29,522 bases of DNA. It comes from Chara braunii. Its lineage: Eukaryota; Streptophyta; Charophyceae; Charales; Characeae. Under the pieces are notes generated by a model. That model was not told the DNA's origin, did no database searches, and saw only the letters and a program-made list of their open reading frames with translations. The translations under genes and the position numbers were made by a program. Positions 1 through 11,345 of this stretch are shown here, piece after piece (position 1 is the stretch's first letter; every line of letters begins with the position of its first letter). The stretch spans positions 2,577,612 through 2,607,133 of the forward strand of contig BFEA01000150.1 of assembly GCA_003427395.1 (NCBI GenBank), in the 5' to 3' direction.

Positions 1-460
1 GGTTTGTCTGTCTCTTTGCCTGTCTTTCCTTTCATTTTTCTTTTCTTTGCTCATCTTGTTTCTTCTTCTACTTCACATGCTCATGCTCTTAGTCAATAGT
101 TCTGTGACAATATATATATTTTTAGTTTTTTTGGCCCGCCCGGGCAAGTGGCCCCGGGCCACTCTGGTAGCCTAGCCTCTGACGAATATTCAGGCCCGCC
201 TTCACTTAGGGCGGGCACTCGGCTTGCTGGGGGTGTGATGTCTGATAGGGGCCCTTGAGGGCTTGCTCCTCGCACTAATTTTTGTTATTATTATTTATTT
301 TTAGTATTTGATTTTTATTTCAAATTTGGTAAAGAATTTGGATGTGATGTTGAGGCAAATGTTGTTCAGTTTATTCTTCTGCATAACATAGTTTTTTTTT
401 TTCGGTTTTTCGAGTCCGTGTTCGGCTGAACGGCCGAACGGCCGAACTCGTCAGGAGGGG
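1..460. other. Gene-free AT-rich spacer with T-rich module and hairpins
   Basis: No coding region is supported here. Positions 1-125 are T-rich and end in TGTGACAATATATATAT. The same ending follows the repeat modules at 12545-12771 and 13225-13528, so this is probably a fourth, partial copy of that module. Two GC-rich inverted repeats follow: GTGGCCC-c-GGGCCAC (148-162), and GCCCGCC/GGCGGGC with a 9-base loop (194-216). At 424-447 the motif CGGCCGAA is repeated. Confidence 0.5.
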
Positions 461-869
461 GTGCCGAACGTTTGGGCATTCGGGTTATACAGGGACGCGG
501 TGCGTCTTGGCTGCGGAATTCATCACCTATGCTATCAACATTATCAATCTATTGCAGCCGCCGCCGTTTGTGCCCAAGGGTGTCCAACATTTCCTCATAG
601 TACACATCCCTATCACCCAGATATTCGTTGTCCCTTTTGTGCTCAAGGACGCTATCAGGACTGCATGATGCCGAACTGTGATGAACGTCCTGCTGTTTTT
701 TTTGACATGTGGACAGCGTGTACTTTTTCAGGACTGTTTTGATGGGATGGTCCGTGCTAGCCGTCCTGCTGAATGCTGTGCTGAAGTAGCTCTCCTTGGG
801 TATCCTTGTGAACATCCGCGCCATCCTCGTTGTGCCTGTCCTATCTGCTGGGGTGGGGGCTCCTCTTCC
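461..869 (+). pseudogene. Cys/His-rich RING-like domain, solo frameshifted copy
   Basis: This is a broken copy of the zinc-binding-type domain also found at 16494-16892. It reads in one frame from 461 to about 700 (LGC-x5-C, HY, VCA-x2-CP, HP-x-HPD, CPFC-x2-GR-x3-CM, then C-x-ER). It then continues in another frame with a Cys pair, GM, CC-x-E, LLG-x-PC-x-HPRHP and CP-x-C, ending near 869. The frame change falls at a run of eight T around 697-704, which is a plausible slippage point. Over the first 50 or so residues, Cys and His spacing matches the 16494 copy exactly, for example 12 residues between the CP and CPFC segments less the final pair. The arrangement suggests two or more bound zinc ions, as in RING or PHD-like folds, but I cannot assign a named family. 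No RT or protease sequence is visible upstream, so it is a truncated or independently dispersed copy. The frame stays open to a TAG at 969. Confidence 0.6.
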
Positions 870-1590
870 GGACTGATCAATAGAATCAAGCGATCAGGAG
901 CAACAGATGTGGAGTTGAAGAAAGGAGAAAGAAAGAAAAAAAACTCGGTGCGGATTATTTTTTCGTGCTAGCACCGTTTGGTTAGCGCTCCCGCCTGCGC
1001 TAGGTACAGGGTTTCCACGCGATTTTCAAACAGGCGTGATCTTTCACGCGCCCACATATGCACCATCTCGAAGGACGAGACGAAGGTGATCTGGCCCCCG
1101 TCGTGCCTTCGGGCGCGACCATGCTATTCGGACCAAGGCTTTGAGAGGAGGCAGCACAGGTAGAGGGTGGACAACCGGCGAAGCAGACACAGCCATAGCC
1201 AGAGCTGATGCAAGCTGGAACTCAAGGGAGTGATAAGGCGAAGTGATAGTTCTTGACTAGAGGCTGAGTGACGACGTACGACCAGCAGTTTTCTTGGCAA
1301 GCCATCGGATTCTTCGTACACTTTGATGTGTAATCAGGTTCTTCGATATTTTCTGATCTCTCCCGACTCTCTTGTCCCTCTACCTGTCCCTTCCCTCGCC
1401 CCCCTCCACTAATCCCAAACTTCTATTAACTCCCTTCCTCCCCCGTGACCTGTCGGCCCTGGTCTGAGGTCGTCCGAATTTAGTCGTCCACGACTGTTTA
1501 ATCCACCTTGCCGCTCTGCTTTGATTCTGCCTTCCTCACCTCTCATCTACTTTAATTGGTCGTAACTCCAAATCCTCTCCCTCTACACTC
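870..1590. other. No gene recognised
   Basis: The stretch holds a purine-rich, A-rich tract (about 905-945), then a CG-rich segment (972-1200) of different composition, and from about 1380 pyrimidine-rich sequence that leads into the satellite. Short open frames exist but none resembles a protein family. Confidence 0.5.
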
Positions 1591-1591
1591 C

Positions 1592-2351
1592 ATTCCGTTC
1601 GATCGCAAACAGTACCTCTACCTTCCGTTGCCATTCAATCCTCCCTCCCCAATCTCCAATCCTCCTCTCCACGTTCCATTCCGTTCGATCACAAACAGTC
1701 CCTCCGCCCTCCGTTGCCATCCAATCCTCCCTCCCCGACCTCTAATCCTCCTCTCCACGCTCCATTCCGNTCCATTCCGTTCGATCACAAACAGTCCCTC
1801 CGCCCTCCGTTGCCATCCAATCCTCCCTCCCCGACCTCTAATCCTCCTCTCCACGCTCCATTCCGTTCGATCGCAAACAATCCCTCCGGCCTCCGTTGCC
1901 ATTCAATCCTCCCTCGCCGATCTCAAATCCTCCTCTCCACGCTCCATTCCGCTCCATCACAAACAGTCCCTCCGCCCTCCGTTGCCATTCAATCCTCCCT
2001 CCCCGATCTCAAATCCCTCTCCTCTCCAAGCTCCACTCCGTACGATCACAAACAGTCCCTCCGCCCTCCGTTGCCATCCAATCCTCCCCCTTTGATCTCC
2101 AGTCCTCCTCTCCACGCTCTATTCCGTTCGACCGCAAACAGTCCCTCGGCCTTCCGTTGCCATTCAATCCTCCCTCCCTGATCTCAAATCCTCCTCCTCT
2201 CCACACTCCATTCCGTTCGATCGCAAACATTCCCTCCGCGCTCCGTTGCCATTCAAATTTCCCTCCCCGATCTCGAATCCTCCTCCTCTCCACGCTCCAT
2301 TCCGTTCGACCGCAAACAGTCCTTCCGCCCTCTGCTGCCATCCAATCCTCC
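1592..2351. repeat. CT-rich satellite, 86-89 bp unit, about 9 copies
   Basis: Anchor ATTCCG (or a close variant) recurs at 1592, 1678, 1764, 1860, 1946, 2035, 2121, 2210 and 2299. Spacing is 86 bp, later 89 bp where an extra CTC/CCT triplet is present. A 10 bp stutter (TCCATTCCGN then TCCATTCCG) at 1761-1780 contains the single N. Units carry CGATCACAAACAGTCCCTCC and TTGCCATCCAATCCTCCCTC. The array is open in several frames only because the pyrimidine-rich unit lacks stop codons. I do not regard it as coding. Confidence 0.92.
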
Positions 2352-4002
2352 CTCCCCGATCTCCTTTCCATAATCATTCCCCCAGCTCCTCCCTCTACTC
2401 TTCCCATTATACTTTGCGAACACCTCTACGCTTCGTCCAACTGACCCAATCCCGCTCATTCCCTCTTCATTGTGCACCCGGCATTAGGCTGCGGCTATAT
2501 ACCGCCCTCCTCCCCCTCTTCTGTCATCACATCTACGCCAACTGAGAATCTCCCTCCATCTTGCCCCGCCATTTCCCATCCTCCCTAATCTTTCGGATCG
2601 CAATCCGAATCCTTTACTTTCCTTGCCTACACCTCCCCGCCCTCCGTTCTCATTTCCATCTTCCCTCAACTATACGCTGATCGCAAATAGTCCCTCTGCC
2701 CTCCTTTGCCATTCAATCCTCCCTCCCCGATCTCCCTTTCATAATCATTCCCCCAACTCCTCCCTCTTCTCATCCCATTATACTCCACGAACACCTCTAG
2801 GCTTCGTCCAACTGACCCAATCCCGCTCATTCTCTTTTCATAGTTCACCCAACATTAGGCTGCGGCTACATAGCCCCCTCCTCCTTTCTTGTCATTGCAT
2901 CTACGCCAATCGATAATATCCCTCCATCTTGCCCTACCAGTCCCCATTCTCCCAGTCTCCCGGATCGCATTCCGAATCCTCTACTCTCCTCGCTCACATT
3001 TCCCCGCCCTCTGTTCTAATATCCATCTTTCCTCGAATATGCGCCGATCATATACTCTGTGAACACCTCTGGCTTTGTCCAAATTGATCCAACCCTTCTC
3101 GCCTACGTGCCCTTGCCCTTTGTTTTCTTTCAATCTTCCTTTTCGCACCTAGTCGATCACGGCTGACTATCACATTCTCTGAACCCCTCCTCTTCTGCCA
3201 CTCATTTCCCTCGTCCCCGTCCAATCATCCTGCGGGATAGTCCCGTCCCCACTTCGAGTTCCTTCTCTTAGTCATACGAATGCTTTCAGGCTTTGATCAC
3301 AACTGACCTCCCTCTTATCACCATCCCTTTATAGCCCCCCCGTCATCTGTTTGGTGTTCCACCCCGATCTCCCTTTCATAATCATTCCCCCAACTCCTCC
3401 CTCTTCTCTTCCCATAATACTCCACGAACACCTCTAGGCTTCGTCCAACTGACCCAATCCCGCTCATTCTCTTTTCATAGTTCACCCGACATTAGGCTGC
3501 GGCTACATAGCCCCCTCCTCCTCCTCTCTTGTCATTGCATCTACGCCAACTGATAATATCCCTCCATCTTGCCCCACCAGTCCCCATTCTCCCAGTCTCC
3601 CGGATTGCGACCCGAATCCTTTACTCTCCTCGTTCACATCTCCGCGCCCTCCGTTCTAATATCCATCTTTCCTCGAATGTACGTCGATCATATACTTTGC
3701 GAACACCTCTGGCTTTGTCCAAACCGACCCCACCCTTCTCGCCTTTGTGCCCCTGCCCTCCGTTTTCTTTCAATTTTCCTCTTGGAACCTAGTCGATCAC
3801 GGCTGACCATATCACGTTCTTTGAACCCCTCTTCTGCCACTCATTTCCCTCGTCCCCGTTCAATCATCCTGCGGGATAGTCCCGTCCCCACTCCGAGTTC
3901 CTTCCCTTAGTCATACGAATGCTTCCAGGCTTTGATCACTACTGACCTCCTTGTGATCACCACCCCTTTATAGCCCCCCTGTCATCTGTTTGGTGTTCCA
4001 CC
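2352..4002. repeat. CT-rich higher-order tandem repeat, about 640 bp unit
   Basis: Two full units start with CCCCGATCTCCCTTTC at 2725 and 3362 (period 637 bp) and end with TTTGGTGTTCCACC near 3361 and 4002. A diverged, shortened unit (2352-2675) precedes them, separated by a partial piece of the 86 bp satellite (about 2676-2724). Landmarks shared by units are ATTAGGCTGCGGCTA, GAACACCTCTGGCTTTGTCC and ATCCTGCGGGATAGTCCCGT. The array abuts the 5' side of LINE-1 in direct order, so it could be a monomeric 5' region of that element. That is inference. Confidence 0.88.
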
Positions 4003-4056
4003 TGCCTCTCAATTACCACATAACCTGTCCCGACCAATATAATCTATTGTAATCGA

Positions 4057-4542
4057 TAATGAAGCACTCAGATTCTTGACAGAGAAAACGAAAGTTCAAG
4101 GGATACAGACTACGGAAACACAAAGGGTTGACGACAAAGAAAAGCAGGTCATTGTCTGAAAATATCCAGAGGAAAAAGTGGCAGAGTTGGACGATCTGCA
4201 TGAAAGACACGGCGTGGTGTTTAATTTTGCACGCAACGGAGCGGACCTCCAACCGACAAAGAAGAGAAAAAGGGTCATAGAGGCAATTAAGAAAGAACAT
4301 AACGAAGCACTCAAATTCCTGATAGAGAAAACGAAAGTTCAAGGTGTACAAACCACAGAAACACAAAGAGTTGACGACAAAGAAGAGCAGGTCATTGTCT
4401 GAAAATATCCGGAGGAAAAAGTGGCAGAGCTGGACGATCTGCGTGAAAGACACGGCGTGGTGTTTAATTTCGCACGCAACAGAGCGGATCTCCAACCTGC
4501 AGAGAAGAGAAAATGGGTCATAGAGGCAATTAAGAAAGAACC
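4057..4542 (+). repeat. 243 bp in-frame tandem duplication at the start of ORF1
   Basis: GAAGCACTCA recurs at 4061 and 4304. The two 243 bp (81-codon) units each encode a stretch beginning NEAL-(R/K)-FL and ending VIEAIKKE. Both contain the same in-frame TGA after QVIV. The encoded peptide is charged and looks helical (AELDDL-x-ERHGVVFNFARN). A shared stop suggests the duplication happened after the stop arose. Confidence 0.85.
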
Positions 4543-6965
4543 GAAACTGAAGCAAATTGGAGACTTTCACTCTGCAGATTCTGGGCCGGAAGAACATTAT
4601 GGCATTGTTTATTCATGAAGAACACGCATGGCTCGCAGTCGACATGCAATCCAGAAATTGCAATGGGTCAGTCTGCACAATCACCAAATGGAAAAAACAG
4701 ACTGCACAAAAGTAGAACCCAGGGTTTATGGTATCTTACAAACAAATTCTTCTAAAGGAAAACTTCTGGGTTAAATTCGACAATATCCAACCGGGATTCC
4801 ATGGTCTACTGGTGGATAGGCTAGAGAGACAGTGTACAACAAACAGGATCCTCAAATGGATCTTGCCAACACCGGAATTCCTGGCACCGCACTGTGGTAC
4901 CATGACGGCGGTGTTGGATGTCAAGACAGACGACCCTCCGGTATTCCCACCGACTTGGAAATTCCAGATCGAAAACAGAGTTGTAGAAATCAAGGGCTCG
5001 ACCAGGACCTCTCCGATTTGTTTCCGGTGCAGAGAGCGGGGGCATATGGGTCAAGATCCCAATTGCCCCAAGTATCCGAAACAGTCAAAAGAGCACAAAC
5101 TACTCCCCAATATGCTGGTGGAAGTGTAGTATGCCCCAGGTATTTGGTTCATCGCTGATTCCAACTACAATGGGTGGGTGTTCGATGACAACCTGGAGGA
5201 ACCAGACTGGGTCTGGCACTACGCTGATCTGGTGCCGTCAGTCAAAAAAACCAACATCTTCCCCCCTGCAGACAACAAATGGCAACGAAGATTAATACCG
5301 ACCCTCTCATCGATTTTCGGGTTATCAGGGAGGAAAAGGCTCGGGAAGACTTACTGTGGGACTTGGATGCGGTCAGGGAACAAATCGTACAAGAGTTCAA
5401 TAAACAACCAACCTCCTTGCGGGCCATATTGAAGAACCTTGAACAAGCAACACTTTGTAAGAAGGACATAGCACACTCGGATAACAAACGCACACTGAAC
5501 AATGTCGACGTGCATGAGACCACGGAGGGAGGTCTCAAGAAACGGAAGGCAATGGACACAGAGGGGAGGGAGGGAGCGATACAGACGTCCGTCGAGGAGG
5601 TCAAAAAAGGCAAGACGCTAGATTCTCGGGATCTTGGAACAGGAAGTGTGGCAGACGAAAGCAACAATGAAATAGGGGGATCAACCACAAACAGTGAAAA
5701 TGGCTCCCAACGTTCCCTACAGTGGCTCAGAGACTATGTTGAGAAGGTTAAAAGGGATAGGGAGCACGCTTTCGATATCTAGGTAGCCTACCTGAAGCAC
5801 ACAGAAAGATCCCAAAAGAGTGGCAAGTGGGGGACGATCGATGGCATAGGGAACTCCAACAACCAATTTGAAGCACTCCGTAAGGAAAAGGTTGAGGAGT
5901 TTTCTCAATACACAGCTTTTCGACACACTGAAAAGAAGAGGGCAAGAGATTAGGGAGTAACGGGCAAGGATAAGACTATCCCAGACACCAGATCTGCGCC
6001 CAAAAAAGTGGCAGTCGGGAAAGAATGAGAAAAAGAAAGACCTCGACGCAGAGCAATTGGGAACTGAAGAGGAATCAAATCGTACTCTTCTGGAAAAGGA
6101 AGCAGCAGTGGTGGTAGCCCAAATAGAAAAATTGAAAAAATTGAACGAGGAATACACCCCTGAATTCGTCACTATTGCACACATTGCCAAGGATGAGGCT
6201 CCGTTGGTGGTGGAAACGGAAAAGTCATCACGTCTGACACTGATGAACATCCGCCCGTTGATTGCTGCCAGGTATGTGGAAAAAGTGGGGGAATGGCAAA
6301 TTGCCGCTGATGTATCATTTCAGATTCCAAGGTTTGAGGAAGACTAGAATGTGGCCGAGATCGTCCGACAGACGGTTACGGTGGAGATTCCGTTGGGCAT
6401 CTTTGAGACTGTCCCCGGAGAAACGAACTGGGAGGACACACTCTCCCAAGTCGACCAGGACGATCACCCGACACAACGCATGGATTATGGAAGGCACTCC
6501 CCCCAGGTTTTCTCACCCTTCATTGTCAAGATGTTGGAGACAATACAATTTAGAACAGGAATGAGATCGAGACCTTGAAAAACTGTGACAACAGTTCCAT
6601 ACAGTGTTCTGTCGGGTCCAACTATCACGGCGGAACTGGCGGCAGTGTTGGTTGCTCACCTCGTCTCCACAGGGATGTTGGACGGGGATGAGGACCTAGA
6701 TGCAAGGGCATACTCTATTGATTGGGAAAGATTTTACAAAAGTGATTGTTCGGATAGTGAGTCGGAGCAGAAGAATGCAGATGATGAGAAGGAAGACGTG
6801 GGGTTGTGCTCAAATCTGAGAAAGGGCAACTGTGATAGTGAGGGACCGTACAAGATAGACGATCCAGACGTAATGTCGCCCCTGGAGAAGGGACAAGACA
6901 CGCCCAGGCCCACTTCTGGTGACGAACCAGTGGGAATGGACACGGGCGTGCCGGCCCCCCTGTAG
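4406..6965 (+). pseudogene. LINE-1 ORF1, nucleic-acid-binding protein remnant
   Basis: Remnant of the LINE ORF1 protein, which in this family binds the element RNA. The clearest part is 4728-5129. A DUF4283-like stretch (FWVKFDNIQPG, then a variable segment with PPTWKFQIENR) leads to a zinc knuckle ICFRCRERGHMGQDPNC. Its spacing C-x2-C-x4-H-x6-C departs from the usual x4 before the last Cys. Downstream come an acidic and lysine-rich region (5279-5782) and a longer one in a single frame from 6057 to 6965, interrupted by TAG at 6345 and TGA at 6576. At least two frame changes occur between 5129 and 6057. The hydrophilic tail is not recognisable as a domain. Assignment rests on the knuckle and on the position directly ahead of the endonuclease ORF. 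Confidence 0.7.
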
Positions 6966-7001
6966 AGCTCCTACCTTCAACACCATGAATGAAAGCCGCC
7001 C

Positions 7002-10000
7002 GTGATAGCTGCGAGGATGGAGGAGCTAAGAAGAGTAGCGAATAAAGGGGCGGAACAAAAAGACTGGAAGTATCACGGGATTATTATCCGAAGCTGGAAC
7101 ATCAATGGGTTGGGTAATATCGTAGACAAAGAAGACAAACTGAACGACTTAATCAAAGGTCTGGTAGTACACAACAATAAAATAGCTGACATTATAATGT
7201 TACAAGAAACCCATCTTACCCTCTCGGCTGAACATAATAGAATTCGGACTTTCTTAGCAACGATACTAGGAGGTATCAAAGATGAGATATGGGTTGCAGA
7301 TAGTGTATTGAGCACGAAAGGGACAACCATTCTGGTCCCCAAATCCTCTCGTATCTACACGGTAGGAAGGATCCTAGAAAAAAAAACCGACCCTAGTGAC
7401 GGAAGATGGTGCCTCGTGCACTTCAAATAGATAGAGGAAGAGTTTGTATTGATCAACGTCTACGCTCCAAATGATTCATCCGAGAGGACCACCTTTGCCG
7501 CCAATCTAAGAAGAAAGATTCCCTCGCTCTCAACTTGTGTTGTAGCTGGCGATTTGAACGCCACGATAGATCCCTCCACAGACCCTATATCAAGGTCGTC
7601 CAACTCACCTAACACACAAGAGGCTATACCAATCCAGAAATTGATGCTAGATCACAGCCTGGTAGAACCGTATAGAACTCTGCACCCTACCAAAAGGACC
7701 TTCACACTAATAAAAAAGAATCACGCTCATCACACTGCCTTCTCATTCATAGATTACTTCTTGGTATCAGAGACAATGATGGGGGCGGTCAAAAGTGCTG
7801 AAATTCTACCTCTTGCACCATATTCAGGCTTGGACCATAAGCCGATTGAGCTAATAATCAGCTTTGAGCATTTTATGAGAAAATGGGCCAGTTTTTACAA
7901 ACTAAACAACTCTATCCTATTGAGTCAGATTTTTCATGGCGGGGTATGTGACTGTTGGCAAAACCAGAGAGCCACATGCTTGCCCATTCATGATCGATGG
8001 AAGTGGTTCCAAGAGAGCTACTCCAATCTCTCCCAGGCAATGGCAAAAATCTCAAGGAAGCTAGCTACCATGAGAAAACAAAGGAGACAAACCTTGGAAT
8101 CGGCCCTAAAGATCGTTGAGACCAACCTGATTGACAACCAGATTGACAACCCCTCGTCTTCGCTATACTCCGACGTCCTTGAGAAAGCATGTGAGGAATT
8201 GGCTTTATGGAGATAGTGGGACCTAGAAGGACTCCAAATAAGAGCCAGAATGAACGAATACGAGCTCAACGAATCAATGTCGAAACAATTTTTTGCCCAC
8301 ATCAAAGCCAACTCGAGAGCGAGTACTATAGAGAGTTTGAAAACTCTCACAGTCCCAGAAGAGACAGTATCACATAGTGAAGGAATGCTAGAAGTAGCAA
8401 AAAGATTTCTACCAAGAGCTCAATTAGGCCAAAACCCCGACACCCACTCCACCCGGCACAAGGGAAGCAAGACAAAGGATGTTACAATACCTGGAACAAA
8501 CGATAACAATCGAGCAAGCGGAAGCGTTAGACAAACCACTCACTTCGGAAGAACTATATCAGGCACTCGAGAGTATGAACAATGATAAATCACCAGGGAT
8601 TTATGGGTTAACGAAAGAATTATGGGAGAAATTCTGGCCACTCCTGGGTGGCAACTTGCTAAACTTCTTCAACGACAGTTGGGCGAAAGGGGGACTAGGA
8701 AGCCTCCTAAGTAGTAGCGTGGTCACTCTGCTATACAAGAAGGGAGATAAAGAGGACATCAAGAATTGCTCCTTACTCTCCCTTACAAGACCTTGGCCAA
8801 AGCCTTATCTGCTAGAATCATGGAATTAACAGATAAGTGCTTCCATATCGACCAAAAAGGTTTCATTTCGGGGAGGTACATACTGGACAACGTATTGACT
8901 CTAAATGAAGCGGCCAATAAGGTATGAGAAAAGAGGTTAAACACAACCATCCTTTTCTTCGACTTTGAAAAGGCGTACGATCAAGTGAACTGGACCTTCC
9001 TAGACGCAAGCATGGAGAAGATGGGAATGAGACCAAACTTTAGGAAATGGATACGCATCTTGTACAATGATGCTACAGGCTGTGTACAGGTAAATGGCTT
9101 GTTGTCTGAATGTTATCCAATTTCCAGATCAGTCTGTCAAGGAGATCCGCTAGCTCCGTCGATCTTCCTGTTCGTAATGGAAGCTATTGCGTCATTCTTA
9201 CGCAAGGACCCGTCCATGCACAGACTCCCATAGGTCAATGTGGGGTCAACCCACCATATGAAGTTCCCGACAGTAATCATGTTCGCACATGACCTTACTG
9301 TCCTGATCAGAGTCTCAGACTCCTCATTCAGAACTTTGGCTAGAGCCATGGAAGCTTTCAGATTGGCCTCAGAGATGAGGATCAACTGGAAAAAGACGGT
9401 AGGATGGTGGCTATCAGACGAGGACCTCCCTCATATGCAAGGGCCTGGGGCCGCCATGACGTGGGAAACGCCGAACACCCCGACCCGCTACCTTGGTATC
9501 CTTATGACGATGGAGGGTCTGGCGCCCCAAATGGCACAAAATGTCTTGACAAACCAAATTAATAAACTAGGGAGATGGGGGAACACTTTCACCTCAGTAA
9601 TTGGTCGAGCCCTAGTTCTCAACACATCAGTGTTCTCTATGATGTGGTATATAGCCTCAATCTGGACAATACCAGATAGCTCGATTAAGGAACTTAACCG
9701 CAGAGCAAGGTCCTATTTATGGACGGGGAACCCCAACAAAGAGGGTTGTATTCCTAAGATTGCTTGGCAGTATATCACGAGAAAACCGTTGCATGGGGGT
9801 CTAGACCCTAGACAGGAAACAAGGGCCCTCCAGGTTAAATGGATAATCAAGCTTCTGATGAAGCCTGACAACTCATGGAAGAAACTAGCTTTAGATCGCA
9901 TTAGAGCGTTGGTGCCAGTGGCCTCACCAGAAAACATGACAGGTCTGTTCTGGGTAATGACCAAGGAATGGAGGCCCAAGACAGGGTGGAGAAAACCAAT

Positions 10001-11345
10001 AAGAGGAACTAGAGCTGAGGAAGCCACTCGTCCCACCTCATACTGGACAACTCTGATTCGGATATGGAGAGAAATTCTACCAAAGAAGACTAATAGACAA
10101 AGGTCCAAAGACAAGGTTCTGAGACAACCGCTGTTCGACAGTCGATGGGTTACAGACGAAGGCGATAATCCCCTGCATTTAGATCACAGATGGCTATCAT
10201 GGGTCAAGAATGGGGTATGGAAAGTAAGTCACCTATGGAGTGAAGAAAGGAAAGAGTGGGTAACTGAACAGGAGCTGATCGCGCAGTTGAAGGGATGTCA
10301 TAGGCGAGGTTCTAACCTCCAATACATTATTACCCTCATCCCTCAAGACTGGAAAGATATCTTGTGTGAAGCGTCGCCGTGGAAATCTGGAGAGTGGGGG
10401 GTTAAGATACAAGAGTCCCCTCCCTCACGAGCCTTTCAATTCTCCCACATGCAACCGGGTTCGACCACCACAACATTCTTCTCCTCCTTCCCAATTTCCC
10501 CTTATAAACATGGAATAATGTCTATATTAAACAGAGAGGTGGAATCAGTATTCATGGACTTTTTTCTACTTAGGAAGGTAAGAGTACTAGGGTCGTGGCC
10601 TAAACCAATCTTCAGACCAGACATGCCAGTCCAGAACCTGGAATTGGACTCGACAGAATGGGCCTGGACACCGGACAGGGAGAGGAATGTCAAGTCCAAG
10701 GTCCCCATGTACGACTAAACAGTTAAATTCGGCTACAAACTCCTAGTTAAAACAAGAGACCCAAATCCTATAATCAAAAACAGATGGCAGAAACTAGTAG
10801 GTCAGGAAGCCGATAAAATTGCACAGATGCCGCGGAAGAAATTTAAGACTATCAGACCCATAAAAATCGGGAGCGTCCAGGAGCGTCCAGTGGCTCGTTA
10901 CGTACGCAGCACTGCCTGTGAATCAATGGCTACATATAAGACGTCAAGAAAACGATCCCACCAGTTCGGACCTATGCATAATCTGTGCAGAAGGGGCTCA
11001 AGAAGACTCCCTAATCCAATGTAGCGAGGAGACAAATTACTGGGCACAGGCCTCAACCCTCTGGATTCCCTGTTCCATGCCCCCTTCCTCGAGCACCCCA
11101 TCCAAATCCTCCTCGGGACTAAGATCCCCGATCATATTCACAAGACAGAGAGGTTGTGGTTCGGGCTGATCGAGAAAGTGACTCTATGGATCATGTGGAA
11201 GGAAAGATGCTCCAGGACTATCGAAGGACTGTCCAACCCAAGAGAGAAGGTGTGGGCGGAGACAAGATCTATGCTACAGGCTGAAATTCTCTGCAGAAGG
11301 GAGTGGTTGAAATTATCGATGCCTGAGGACGAGGACCAGCAATAA
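7002..11345 (+). pseudogene. LINE-1 ORF2: APE endonuclease-RT-zinc finger, broken
   Basis: ORF2 of an L1-type LINE, whose protein nicks target DNA and reverse transcribes element RNA at the nick. Endonuclease motifs in order: SWNINGLG, LQETHL, NVYAPND, GDLNA, a weakened SFIDYFLVS (SRIDY-type is usual) and LDHKPI. RT follows: SMNNDKSPGIYGL, LLYKKGD, QKGFISGRYILDNVL, FFDFEKAYDQVNW (Asp at 8961), VCQGDPLAPSIF, then MFAHDLTVL where FADD is expected. The C-terminal part has a Cys-rich segment (CIICAEGAQEDSLIQC, near 10970-11030) like zf-RVT, and a tail ending at the TAA near 11343. Nearly all of it reads in one frame, with stops at 7428, 8214, 8925, 9231 and 10716. There is a frame excursion at about 8440-8780 and another from 10881 (a 10 bp duplication) to about 11040. 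It is clearly non-functional. Confidence 0.93.

Larger units (their letters stand above)
4057..11345 (+). mobile_element. LINE-1: degenerate L1-type non-LTR retrotransposon
   Basis: An element body with ORF1 (about 4057-6965) followed by ORF2 (7002-11345) in the same orientation, the order expected of a plant-type L1 LINE. ORF1 shows a CCHC-like knuckle. ORF2 shows an APE endonuclease, an RT and a zf-RVT-like C-terminus. Both ORFs carry several stops and frame changes, and the RT active site is mutated, so the copy is dead. The outer ends are uncertain: I see no clear target-site duplication, and no poly-A tail soon after 11345. The tandem repeats upstream may be part of its 5' end. Confidence 0.85.

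Noticed and set aside
1556-2444. Long overlapping open frames of 130-180 codons on both strands
   Set aside because: They are produced by a stop-poor pyrimidine-rich satellite and are open in several frames at once; the period is not constant modulo three (86 and 89 bp).
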